64,000 nucleotides of DNA from Diorhabda sublineata. Taxonomy: Eukaryota > Arthropoda > Insecta > Coleoptera > Chrysomelidae. The notes under the pieces are model-generated. The model was given only the letters and a program-made list of their open reading frames with translations. It did no database searches and was not told the origin of the DNA. The position numbers and the translations under genes were made by a program. Below, one piece after another: positions 34,260-45,238 of the stretch (positions are counted from its first letter, which is position 1; each line of letters opens with the position of its first letter). The DNA is taken from contig NC_079482.1 of the NCBI RefSeq assembly GCF_026230105.1, positions 5,084,001-5,148,000 of the forward strand, written 5' to 3'.

Positions 34260-35590
34260 GTGTCGTCAAGCAAACTTACCTGTGACAGACGGCAAACTAT
34301 GTGGTAAGCCCCGGACGTTTTAGAATGTGTTTTAAGAAGCAGAACGGCCCATCGAAAGTTCCGTAGTGTTTCACAGCATTCAGTATGTATTAATTTGAAA
34401 TAAATGTCCATAACAACTGTTGTTTGTTTGTTGATTAATTAAATATATACATTATGTAGATATAATTGGTAAGATTGGTAAGTATTCGATTCTATTCAGT
34501 GATTTCTTCCTAAAACCTATGAATTAATATAACTAAGGGGGGGCATGGCAACTTCTAAAAATAGACATTTATAAAAAATATAAATAAAATTGTCGAACTG
34601 CAGAAAACAATAGAGAAAATATACTTGAAGAACAAATAAAGGAACAAGTGAATTAGTAACACAACAGATAGACAAAAAAAATGTAATTTCGACGAACTAT
34701 AAAGCGTGAAACCTTTTTATAACAGCTAGGAGATTTTTATCACTAATTACATTGAAAACATGGTGATTCTAAATGAAATATATGCCCATTATATATCAGC
34801 ACTGTGTACAAAAATTCCTGTAATAATTTTCATCGATACCACCAGTGTTCGATAATATGAATAGCTTTCATTAATAATCGACAATTGAATCCTTTTGCGG
34901 TTGAACATCGAAAACGTTCAACAAAACTGTCCATCCCTTTCGTTTACCAACTTTCCAAACGTGGCGTAAAAGATTCTGATTGATTAATTACAAAATGGGT
35001 CCAATAATTAATAGGCTGATGATTAATAACGCCAACAGTCACATATTATAACCCCAGCCTTTTGACTGATCATCTTACAGACACTATAATAATAATATCA
35101 GCGCAGTGCTATAGAAAAGTCCTCTTCAAATGAAATTAAAATATTAATCACAGTCAAAATTTCGGTTTAAAAGATCCTTGACAGGAATCTACGTACTACT
35201 TTGATTGATGAACTTTTCTTTTTTATTATATTGATAAGTTGTTTTCTAAATATTGAAATATCTATCCTGTGTAAAGTAGAAAAGATGGAGGTCTTCCATC
35301 ACGTCACTAATAAGTCAGCACAATATTCATATGAATCAAAATTTCTGACATCACATATTTAGCAAAACTCTTTTGATAAAACTATCGATTTACTGGGTGT
35401 CCATCCAAGATTAATATTATCCTTACTGGCTTATTACTGAAGAGCTGATTTTTTGCAGGATGATGTAGTTCACTAAAGTACCAATCCCAGCTAGGGAGTC
35501 CTCTTAACTAAATTAAAATTACCCTTTATGATTCGTATTGGAACGTTTTTTTAGGATAGGTTATAAGTATTGAACAGAAGATTCCTAAAT
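34260..35590. other. no recognisable gene
   Basis: AT-rich DNA. Nothing supported beyond short chance frames. Confidence 0.5.
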
Positions 35591-35595
35591 AGCTT

Positions 35596-35640
35596 GAAAC
35601 GCGACGTTTCGGTAAATATAGGACTATCATCAGGGCAACT
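35596..35640 (-). ncRNA. hammerhead-ribozyme-like core motif
   Basis: Read on the minus strand the order is CTGATGA, then about 16 bases (TAGTCCTATATTTACC), then GAAAC, then GTCGCGTTTC. CTGATGA plus a short spacer plus CGAAAC is the conserved hammerhead core, and closely similar strings occur in Penelope-like and retrozyme repeats of animals. A three-pair stem III (ACG with CGT, loop TCG) can be drawn. The stem II and stem I pairings are poor here, so activity is doubtful; it may be a decayed relic. Confidence 0.35.
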
Positions 35641-35644
35641 CAAA

Positions 35645-36630
35645 TAAAATTATAGAGATGTCAGAAATAAAATTTGAATACATATAGGTACTAGAAACCA
35701 AATTCACATATACGAATTTTCAAGAAATTCAAGCTGAAACCCAAAGCCATTTATATCTATGTAGTACTTGGTACTTTATATTGATTTTCTCTGCTCTTAC
35801 TTTGTGAAATTAAATCGATTTTTGAAAAGTTCACGGTTCTTGGAAAACTTTTTATACAATTTTTGTCAACTTTTTAAAAAATAAGTAGTCAACCATAAGT
35901 TACTAAACTTTAGTTTGAATTTAGAAATCAGCACACGTAGAAGCTTTAATTTATCACTTTCAAATTGAAAATATGCAGAAAGACTATGGAAGGAGAAACG
36001 TGAGTAGCTGTATTTTCAATATGTTGTGATAGAACACAAAATAATCGAAATATGACAAAAAAAGAATTCAAAATTATTCAATTTGATTCTATTTTAAGTT
36101 TAAAGAATCTTCAGTAGCTTGTTCTTGTTTCAAAGATCGTAGTTTATCATTATAATGGATTGGAAAAACCAGACGAAGGTTTTCCTGTCTTGATTTGTTT
36201 TTCAAATATTTCTTACTAATATTGAAACAGTTTTTCTTGGGTGAATCAATTTTGAACGCCGATCTTCTGGTATAATTCTTCTAATATCAATTGCAGAAGA
36301 TAGTTATGCGAAGTATAATCAATATTTCATAAATACGCACGGCATTCATACCAAATTAAGCAATAAAAAATAATGTTTACTCCCCCGTATACAATTCGTT
36401 AAAAATCTAGCAAACCGTCAGTCTACGTGGCCTCACCTCCACCAATGAAAAAATCATCGTAAACATAAATGCATTTCTGTTGGTATAAGCTGTCGGAAGG
36501 CGCATGTACACAATTTCTTCGATATATTTCTGCCAGGCAGTCTGCAATAAGCAGTGGCGGCGCTCTTTAGACCATAGGGGAATTAAGACAATGAAATCAC
36601 ACACTGTAGTAAGAATAAAGATAGGTATGA
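35645..36630. other. no recognisable gene
   Basis: AT-rich DNA. The frame 36407-36604 (minus) has no known motif. Confidence 0.5.
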
Positions 36631-36639
36631 ATTTAATAA

Positions 36640-37130
36640 TAAATATTTAGGTATAGATGACGACAAGATTATTTGCGTCACATAAAAGACTACCGAAGTT
36701 CGAATAGACACATAATTTATCTAGATGAAACATGGTTTGACTGCCACGATTTAGTGAATTTCGGTTGGGTTGACAATTGTAAAAATTGCTGTTTGAAAGG
36801 ACCATTTTCTACAAGAAAACGCATTACAATAGTACACGCTGGAAGCAAAGACGGTTTCGTGCCTAAAACTTTATTAATATCTGCTAAAAAAATTAAAAAC
36901 TGTGCAGCGGATTATCATGAAGATATGACAACAGAATTATTTGAAAAGTGTTTTAATGAACATCTTTTACCCAACATTCCACCACAATCAGTAATCGTTA
37001 TAGACAACAAAGCTTAAATTTTAGCATTTATGTCTGAAAAAAAATATTCCTATACCTGTCAGCAATCGTAAAAAAGGCCCAACAAACAAAGAATTTGCTT
37101 ACTGTTAGATAAAGATACTTTGGAATTGAA
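36640..37130 (+). pseudogene. IS630-like DDE transposase fragment, second copy of the family
   Basis: The open frame 36673-37014 contains IIYLDETWFDCHDLVNFGWV (first catalytic aspartate), RKRITIVHAGSKDGFVP, ADYHEDMTTELFEKCF, and NIPPQSVIVIDNKA, the second aspartate block before a stop. The plan matches the degenerate transposase at 505-1600 (LDETW, KGKR.iI, DNASY). The DNA-binding N-terminus and the third acidic residue are missing. A shifted frame after the stop continues weakly to about 37130. No terminal repeats were found. Confidence 0.75.
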
Positions 37131-37139
37131 ATGTTTTTT

Positions 37140-38280
37140 TTTTCTTTTGTTTTATTTGCAAAGAATTTATTTTCTTTTATGGTTTTTCCGTTGAAATTTC
37201 ATTTTCCAAAAAAAACGAAAAAGGTACAAAAAGGGCTCATTCACGTTTGGTACCCTGTTTAAACCAAACTCCCTCCTAAGCAGATACATTTCACTCGTCT
37301 ATTTACGTTTTATAATTTAATATTCCGTTGTAACAAGTTATAATAACGAGGTATAATGATAATTTTTCTCATATTTTGAAAAGTATTTTTAAAAATAATA
37401 AATTTATAAAATGAGGTATCTACGCCTATTGTAGATAAAACAAAATTGTCGGCAAGGGTTCTTCATAATCTTCAATTGTTATTGGTTAATTACATTTTTT
37501 TCTATTCTAAAACTTTCATCGCCTAGAACAACCTCTATGATCAAACTTAAATTAAATGAAAAGTTTTCTCGAAATTTCATATAGCACAATATAAGAAACT
37601 AATGGAAGATCACATTGTATAGATAATACTATATACCCTATGATGCCGGAAACAACAGACGTGGACTGAATAGAAAAACGCATAGTCCAAATTCATTCCC
37701 ATAATGTAAACACAAACATCTATGCATCCAAGAAGATACATATTATAATCATATGTACTCAACAGCATTTCTGCAGCTCGCCCCTCTTTCTCTGAATTCA
37801 TTTGCTAAATATTTCTCTACTCAAGATCTTGCCAATATTCACGGATACCCTCTAAGTAGTTCCTCTTCATATTTCTTACTGCTGGTCGTTTCCTTCTTCT
37901 GTTGGAATACCTCTATATTCCCTTGACGTAGTCATCTTTTTTATATTTCCTCCTCACACCAAGAGGCGTTTACTGCTTCTAGAAGAAGCTGCCAAATGTA
38001 CTAATTTATACTTAGAGTTGGCGATTCGTCAAAATGCCTACTTCGTTATCTTATATTTCGTTTCTCTAGTGGTTTTTTTTTAATTTGTAACGCTTTATAA
38101 TTTGTCTTCTTCATTCCTACGTTTATACCTAACAAAAATAGACACGATCGTTCTGATGTTTTACTTAGCTTTTCCCAAAGGAAAAATTTCCTTTCAATAT
38201 TTGAGTATATATTCTAAAAGTTACGAAGACCATCATTTATTCAAAATAGTGGAAAGCTGCCTCACATCATAAACAAATAA
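37140..38280. other. no recognisable gene
   Basis: AT-rich DNA with T-runs. The minus-strand frame at 37610-37801 has no known motif. Confidence 0.5.
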
Positions 38281-38289
38281 ATCGAATAT

Positions 38290-38640
38290 GAAGAAAACGG
38301 GCTTTTATACATCCCAAGAGGTTCGTTGAATAGTTTCAATCGAGAATGAAAACTAGCACATACTTTAGAACGTGGATCATTATCCTGCTTCCAACGGAGT
38401 TGCATAAAAATTTTGCTTAGGGTGAGTATGCTTATAAATAATTCTGTGGTTCGTCCTTCAAGTCGTAAACTTTTGTAAAAAGAATCTTGTTTGCCTTGGA
38501 TATTGGAGCTTTAGAGCGTTTTCGTGTTTTTTTTTTTGAATATTCATAAACCATCCGGTATATTCCTGCTTCCGAGCTGAGTTTACGACGGGTATATTCT
38601 TAACTGAGCGTATAAGGATTCAATAATGCTCACATCTTGG
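38290..38640 (-). pseudogene. Tc1-like transposase remnant
   Basis: Minus-strand translation near 38400-38345 gives LRWKQDNDPRSKVC, resembling the second-aspartate block of Tc1-like enzymes (f.QDNDPkHt). Upstream, near 38545-38470, is SEAGIYRMVYEYSKK. Frames are broken and the last acidic block is absent. Confidence 0.4.
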
Positions 38641-38678
38641 TTTTACATAGTGCAACATTTGGACATAAAGTAACAAAA

Positions 38679-38699
38679 TATATATATATATATATATAT
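38679..38699. repeat. (TA)n microsatellite
   Basis: About ten uninterrupted TA units. Confidence 0.95.
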
Positions 38700-39167
38700 G
38701 TAATTGAGATATTTTTGTTTTATTATTATATTATTTTATATCGTTATAGTATTGATTTTATTGATTGTATGTTCTCGCAATTGTCCTAAGAAGGAAATAA
38801 TTTTGATTTTTCTTCAATTTATCCATTCTCATTATAATTGGGTACCGATTTTCTTGATTTTTGAACAATATTATGTACCTTTAGAATGTTGCTTGCTTAT
38901 TTCTCATTGATTTTGAATTTTCTACCCAATTTTCGCAAACTGACCCACAGTTTTCCGCAAACCGCTTCAACCAAAGCTTCTTAATTGATTTTTTGTGCCT
39001 TTTGAATTCACTTCTTGACATTTATGACAATAATAAGTTTTACCATTAGCCGTTTCACTACTGTCAAAAGTGGAATATGACTAGTCGTCAGTTTTCGCTG
39101 AGACGCTCTAACCAAAGCTTCATTCTACTTTCTTCAATCCATATTTACTTTTAACCTAATTTGAATC

Positions 39168-39870
39168 AATTCAATTCGAAGAACCCCGATTTTGATCAAA
39201 TAGAACCATAAAATGTCAATTTTTGAACAAATAGACTTGAAAAGCCAATTTTTGGTAAAAATTCAATTCAGAATACCCCTATTTTAATTAAATAGATCCA
39301 TAAAATGCCTATTTTTGAACAAGTAGACTTGAAAAGCAATTTTTGGTGAAAATTCAATTCAAAATACCCCTATTTTAATTAAATAGATCCATAAAATGCC
39401 TATTTTTGAACAAGTAGACTTGAAAAGCAATTTTTGGTGAAAATTCAATTCAAAATACCCCTATTTTAATTAAATAGATCCATAAAATGCCTATTTTTGA
39501 ACAAGTAGACTTGAAAAGCAATTTTTGGTGAAAATTCAATTCAAAATACCCCTATTTAGATCAAATACATACATAAAATGCCAATTTTTGAACAAGTAGA
39601 CTTGAAAACCAATTTTTGGTGAAAATTCAATTCAAAATACCCCTATTTTGAACAAATAGATACATAAAATGCAAATTTTTGAACAAGTAGACTTGAAAAG
39701 CCAATTTTTGGTGAAAATTCAATTCAAGGAACCTCTATTTTGATCAAATAGATCCATAAAATACCAATTTTTGAACAAGTAGACTTAAAAAGACAATTTT
39801 TGGTGAAAATTCAATTTAAAGAACCCCGATTTTAATCAAATAGAAGCTTAAAATGCCAATTTTTGAACGA
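39168..39870 (+). repeat. 91-bp tandem repeat (minisatellite), about 7.7 copies
   Basis: The unit begins AATTCAATTCAAAATACCCC and continues through AAATAGATCCATAAAATGCC, TTTTTGAACAAGTAGACTTG and AATTTTTGGTGAA. Unit starts fall at about 39168, 39260, 39351, 39442, 39533, 39624, 39716 and 39808. The third to fifth units are nearly identical, while the outer units diverge, the usual picture for expansion by unequal exchange from the middle. Upstream at 39110-39167 sequence resembling unit ends suggests older decayed copies. Confidence 0.95.
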
Positions 39871-40091
39871 ATGTTATCCGAAAAATTCCATTTTGTGACA
39901 AAATTATAAAACCAAGTTTTCGTGTGACAAATCTGGTTATTAAAAAAAATGCAGGGTTTAAATTCAATCAACTAATCCTTTCAGTATGCTCCCAGAACAA
40001 AAATAAATCATTTATGGTCGTAATCAACATTCAAAAAGCCCTTGATTCCTTCTTGCTCGAATAGAAGGTTTAACTTGTAAACTTATGATCG

Positions 40092-40205
40092 TATTTGATA
40101 AATAGAAAATTTTAGGGTAAAATAATCGAAATTATAGCAGGGCCTTACCACATCAATGCTGTAGTACCGCAAGGATCAATTTTATCACTTTTCTTGTATC
40201 CCTTT
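40092..40205 (+). pseudogene. Jockey-type LINE reverse-transcriptase scrap
   Basis: One plus-strand frame reads YLINRKF, then INAVVPQGSILSLFLYP, close to the reverse-transcriptase motif aGVPQGSvLSPlLY of Jockey-clade LINEs. Only this motif is legible and it is followed by a stop. Confidence 0.45.
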
Positions 40206-40390
40206 TTACTTTTAGCTTAATTTTACCTAAGCTGATGCCTAATTCTTCGGCCATATCGCTTACAGTACAACATCGGTCTTCCAAAATCAGTTTTTCTACA
40301 GCGTTTTCGTTCTTATCGCTGTTATTTTAAGACAACTTTGCTACTTTTTCTCGGTCTTTTCAGAAACCATTCGCACATTTGAATATTGAA
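40200..40390 (-). pseudogene. mariner transposase N-terminal scrap
   Basis: A minus-strand frame reads AVEKLILEDRCCTVSDMAEE then LGISLGK, resembling the mariner second helix-turn-helix (.v.eli..DrR.tv.eiAeelgIS.G). No other block is present. Confidence 0.4.
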
Positions 40391-41049
40391 GATGGTACGT
40401 CATTCTCGTTCATGGTTAAAAAGTGAGGTTACGCGGTTCCGATTGTTTTCTACGCTATCTAACAGAGCAGTTTATACAAAAATTACAACTACCCTCGTAT
40501 TAAATGAAAACCGAAAAGATGCGATGACGTTTGAATGTCTCTAACGTATCATTTTGTTAAGCTAAATAAAATCTTGAAGCTTTTCTGACCTATCCTCGAC
40601 GACAGAGAGATTAACCTTAAACTTATGCTTTTAGATTTTCCTTACTTGAAACTAAACTTTTAACGGAATCGTGATGTTTATACAATTCGACAACTTGTAA
40701 ATTACAAGAATCAATGAGAAAAATTCTCAATCAATGCCTACTTTACTTGCTAAACTATCTAAAAATGTACGGATTTTTTTGTTCCATCATCCTTAGAAAT
40801 AAATTAAAAAAAAACTACAATAATTAATAAATAATAATTCCACCTTTTTTACTTTCTTCACATGAAATGCTACCAATCAGAACCAATACTACAGATTATC
40901 TAGAGAGGAGAAAATAAATCAACCAACAGAAATAGTTGGTAATCATGATGAATAAATAGGATTCATTTGAAGTCAACAATGTATTGATATCTAGTTAGCG
41001 TAGACCAGTTCCATGTATAAACAAAATATTGCGTTACCATAGCAACGAA

Positions 41050-41836
41050 CAATAACTTATTAGAAGTGTCAGTGTAAAGTTTGACGTCAAAAAAGTAAAC
41101 CAAAGTTACTTACTAAAGTTTCTGTGTCAGTCCCCGAAAATATCGATGCAGTTCATGACATGATTTTATCAGACCGTCGAATTGGGCTAAAACGGATATC
41201 TGCACTAAATATTTCATACGAACGCGTTCATCATATAGTTCACGTCAATTTGGACGTGAGAGAAATTGCTGCAAAATGGATCCCCAAATGTTTGAATGTT
41301 GACCAAAAGCGTGCAAGGATAGAAGCATCGCCTTCGACCTGTGCTCGATTTAAATACGATGTAAACTTCTTAAACTAAATTGGGTATTGGGTACATTTCT
41401 ACGATCCAGAAACAAAGCAACATTCGATGGAATGGCGACACTCTGGTTCTCCAAGACCTAAGAAGTTTCGTGTCCAAAAATCTGCTGGAAAAGTTCTTGC
41501 ACCTGCACACAAATCTCAAGTTGCCATGCAAAAAATTCGTGATTTAGAGTTTGAATTACTAGAACACCCCCGTTAATCACCAGACTTGGCTCCGTCCGAC
41601 TATCATCTCTCTCCTCAACTGAAAAAAGTTTGAAGGTCGTAAATTTTCTTCTAACGAGAAGGTTTGGTTTGCAGAGCAAGAAGAAACATTTTTGTTGAAA
41701 GGTCTAGAGAAGCTGCAGGTTCGCTGTAATAAATTTATCCAATTAAGAGGAGAATATGTTCAGTAATAAAATATTTTGACATCGAAATTTTGTTTGGTTC
41801 TATACTAGGCTAAGAATTTTTCAATATATCCTCGTA
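41050..41836 (+). pseudogene. mariner (DD34D), deletion derivative, copy 2
   Basis: It is closely related to the copy at 8704-9705. Blocks: VPENIDAVHDMILSDRRIG and LKRIS-ALNIS near 41127-41210 (one residue deleted), LDVREIAAKWIPKCLNVDQ, then a degraded W-VHFYDPETK, GSPRPKKFRV and KSAGKVL. At KVL the frame jumps to APAHKSQVAMQKIRDL. Relative to copy 1 about 180 bp are missing, removing the second catalytic aspartate (QDN). PDLAPSDYHLSP follows. The 3' end TATATCCTCGTA ends at 41836. A possible left end with similarity to the reversed right end lies near 40985-41030. Confidence 0.85.
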
Positions 41837-41839
41837 AAA

Positions 41840-42940
41840 GAAAGCAACAAAAGTTCTTATTGAATACGAAAAAATATGAGACATCATACTCAATAATTTG
41901 GCGACATCTGACAAAAGTCAAAGCTGAATTATGTTTTGCGAGTTCAAAGATTCACCAGTGCTGTGTCTTCATATTAAATATTTCCCATATCTAAATATTT
42001 TGATTATGTATCATGTGGCACTACATAAGGACTTTACGAAAACTATGATCATGATCTGAATGTTTGGAAGCTAACGTTCACTGTTGTTCGGAAATTATTC
42101 GAGTTAATTGGTTCGTAGTCATATCATCATAAGATAATTTCTACCCTAGAGCGGTTCTATGGACTACTCAGCGTATTTCATTTCAAATCTTCTCCGGAAC
42201 CCAAAAAAAAATTATGTGTTTTGTAGTTTGGTTGGACAGTCCAGGGTCCTTGAAACATTACCCTACACTTGGTACACATTTGTTGCGAGGGCTGTCCAAA
42301 ATTCGAATGGGTCATAAAAAAAAATTAGTTTTACCAATCCTTAAGAAAGATTGCAGGTATAAGAGAGTCGCTCAGTATGACACATATTTCTAAATGATTC
42401 AACACAAAATGAACATAGCAGATAAATAAATACAATCTCACTCAAAAGCATTATTTTGATCTAATTTGATATTTTTGACAACACATTGTACATTTTTGTA
42501 TACTCTACATACGAGTATAAGTATAATTCATCATTCAAAGGATAAAGAAGCAAACAAAATTTTGTTTTTCCATAACAGGGTGTAACTTCAAAGAAACATA
42601 AAGAAAAGTTATTAAAAAATGCAAAAATGATGTTTTTTTATGTGCTGAACGTAGGACCGTTCGAGGCACTGAGGAAAGTTTTAGTAGTAAACTTTTCCTC
42701 GGACCCAGAGTAGACCTATGGACCGCACACAAAAAATATCATTTTTTCGCACTCTCTTATTTCAAACAAATTTTTAAATTTGGTCCTGGGAAAAATTTAT
42801 CAATTTTGGTTAGGCCTCAACGTGTTAATCATGAGTATGATAGTGAGGCTTGAGGTTTTCATAGTTATCGATATTTCAGCATAAAAATTCCTTATCAGTA
42901 TATAGCTCTGATGCAAAATATGAGTAATTCATTTAATTAC
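41840..42940. other. no recognisable gene
   Basis: AT-rich DNA. A hairpin GAGGAAAGTTTT...AAACTTTTCCTC lies near 42671-42699. No coding motif. Confidence 0.5.
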
Positions 42941-42944
42941 AATT

Positions 42945-45130
42945 GAAGGGTCACGGGGAAAAACGATCAAAGTCCAATTTTTGGCCAAATTCAGGTTACC
43001 ACGGGAACCGTTTGATTTTTACTAGTAGTTTTCAACTGTACTATTAGTTAGGCGAGAAAAATCATAGACAAAAGATTGGAACTAACGGGGGAAAACGATT
43101 ATAGTCCATGTGCTGACGGGCAAAGGCGATCAAGGTCCATTTCTCTCTTCTCCGCTAATATATCAGCTGCGTTTTCTCTCGTTACTAGGTTGTTGGACAG
43201 ATCTATCAACCTAACCTCTTTTAATATTTAAATTGCGGCATGTTGACTAATTTATGTGAAACCAACAGTGTAGATGGGACTAGTGAAAAAGATAATGTGA
43301 AAGAAAGGAAAAATGAAGGACGTGATGAAAAAACTGCGGGCCTCAAGTAATGAAATTGGTGAGAATTGCAGGTGCTTCCGGTATAAGTGGTTTCAAGTTA
43401 TTTTGCCTGAGGAACGGCAACTAATATGTAACTTTAATAAACTGGGAGATTATAACAAATAGAATCAGTATTTGGGTGGATTGATCAGCGTTGTTCCTGT
43501 TCAACGGCGTCGCAACAGAAAGGATGATGCAGAGGCAAGTAATCATGTGTCCTCTTCTTCTTATCGTGTGAATTCTCATGTTGATGATAGCGATACATTA
43601 ATAGATGTAACAGTTTGCCAAAATGCATTTTTAGCCTTACACGGTATAACAAACCGCCGTGTGCAAACGTTAAAGAAACAGTTGCTCGAATTTGGTGAAG
43701 CCCAAACAAAAACGGACCAAGTCAACTGCCAAATGAAACTAAATTAAAAAATATTGACTTCATTAACTCACTTAAAGGGAGGAAAGCCCAGTATTCATTG
43801 AAAGATACATCAAGGGTGTATTTGCCTGAAGAACTAAATAAAGCAAAATTGCATAGAATGTACAATGAGGCCAACAAAGATCACCGTGTTGGTTTGACAA
43901 CATTTCGTAAAATTTTTGATGGAAACTTCAATATATCCTTTGGTTTTCCTCGAAAGGATACATGCAGCGGTTGTGATTTACTTAAATCTGAGATTTCAGT
44001 TTTAGAATGTAAAATTGCAAAGGCTACTGACGAATAAATTAAAGCAACATTAGCTGGAGAACTACATAAAAAGGAAGGTATATTTGTCTAGAAGCGAAAA
44101 ATTTTATTCAATCAAAAGAAACTATCACAAACAATCTAATATAACTAGGTCTGACGTATACAACAGTCTTCAACTGAACTTCATTTCCTTCAATATTCAT
44201 ATGTTGTTAGACTCGACATCAGTATTTTACATATACGACGAAAGTGTCGCTCAAAAAGAGGCTGATGATGTTTGCTCCATGCTAAAACACTTTTTTCATA
44301 TATCCTGAGCCCTACATTGAAGCACTTAGTTAATTTCTGTGCCTCATGCGTAGGCGAAAACAAGAACTTTACGGTTATACATTTTCTTTACTACATAGTA
44401 TGTACACTGAAATGATTTCAGACTGGTCTTCCCCATAACAGGTCACTCTTATATGGAGGGAGATAAGGACATAAGCCTTGTGAACCAGAAATCGTACACT
44501 GAAACACCCGATGGCTGGAGGGATGTACGCCTAAACACTAGAATCAAACCTTCAGCGTATACAGTAATTAACTGCGGCAATAAGGTAAAATTTGAAACTT
44601 GGACTGATTCGAGTGTTGAAAGTCGACCAAAAAGAACCAAAGTTTTTTCACACAATTCAAATTACTTTGGGAACTACGTTAAAGCGAATTTGGTAGAAAA
44701 TCGGTGTACAAGGAAAAGGTTAAGAAAGTTTGTACGAGAAATAGGCCAACTTGAAAATCTGTACAATGAAAAACTGGCCATTAAACCGGTTAAATTAAAG
44801 TACCTCCTTCATTTAAAACAGCTTTTGACCAATCCAGGGGCACAAAGATTCTACGACTCATTGTTTCCTGCCCTTGCTGAAGAAGAAGCAGGCATCGAGT
44901 TTGTTGATGACCTACCAATTGATAAACCTCCTCAGTAGCTATCTGGTAAAAACGATCATGGTCCATATTTATTTTTAGATTCTAAATAATTTGATTAGGT
45001 TCAATGTACTAAATGTATTTTTTAATTTCCTCCTCCATTTTTAAGCTCTTTATTCGACTTCAAATTTAGAAAATACAATGCTGAAAATTTTTATTTTCGT
45101 GACTGTGATCGCTCTTTCCCGTGACCTTTC
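42945..45130 (+). mobile_element. Sola-like DNA transposon with 4-bp target duplication
   Basis: Left end GAAGGGTCACGGGGAAAAAC and reversed right end GAAAGGTCACGGGAAAGAGC form an inverted repeat. AATT lies immediately outside both ends (42941-42944 and 45131-45134), consistent with a 4-bp target duplication. A related motif, GG.AAAA.CGAT.A..GTCCA, recurs subterminally near 42957, 43087, 43118 and 44946, and inverted near 45105. The interior carries one decayed gene. Length 2186 bp. The Sola-like label rests on target-duplication length and recalled protein blocks and is not database-checked. Confidence 0.65.
43240..44938 (+). pseudogene. Sola-like transposase pseudogene
   Basis: Blocks, in at least three frames: an acidic start MLTNLCETNSVDGTSEKD (43240-), VILPEERQLICNFNKLGDYN near 43395, then a stop where a Gln is likely, LGGLISVVPVQRRRNRKDDA, TVCQNAFLALHGITNRRVQT near 43600-43670, LPEELNKAKLHRMYNEA, GFPRKDTCSGCDLL near 43945-43985, FCASCVGENKNFTVIHFLYY near 44330-44390 and GHSYMEGDKDISLVNQKSY near 44445-44500. 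The C-terminal tail is IKPVKLKYLLHLKQLL. The middle blocks match a family of uncharacterised insect transposon proteins (C..H.i...rv..l, D.C..Cd.l, C.GQNKN.tvirfl, GHSymecDrd). The expected first residue of the D.C.GQNKN block is Ala here. Dead copy. Confidence 0.7.
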
Positions 45131-45238
45131 AATTACTACTAGAATCTATTAAATAAAGGAATAAATGTTTCTTAGATCTTTTGATATGTTTATGTTTCTT
45201 AATTGTCCTGATTTTAGGTGTCTTCTGATTCAATATTA

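Noticed and set aside
38679..38699. (TA)n run as an origin or regulatory element
   Set aside because: Simple microsatellite, no supporting context.
39168..39870. CRISPR-like array
   Set aside because: The units are contiguous 91-bp repeats with no unique spacers, in an insect genome; it is a minisatellite.
42671..42699. Hairpin GAGGAAAGTTTT...AAACTTTTCCTC as a terminator
   Set aside because: Rho-independent-type terminators are not relevant in an insect nuclear genome, and no gene ends there.
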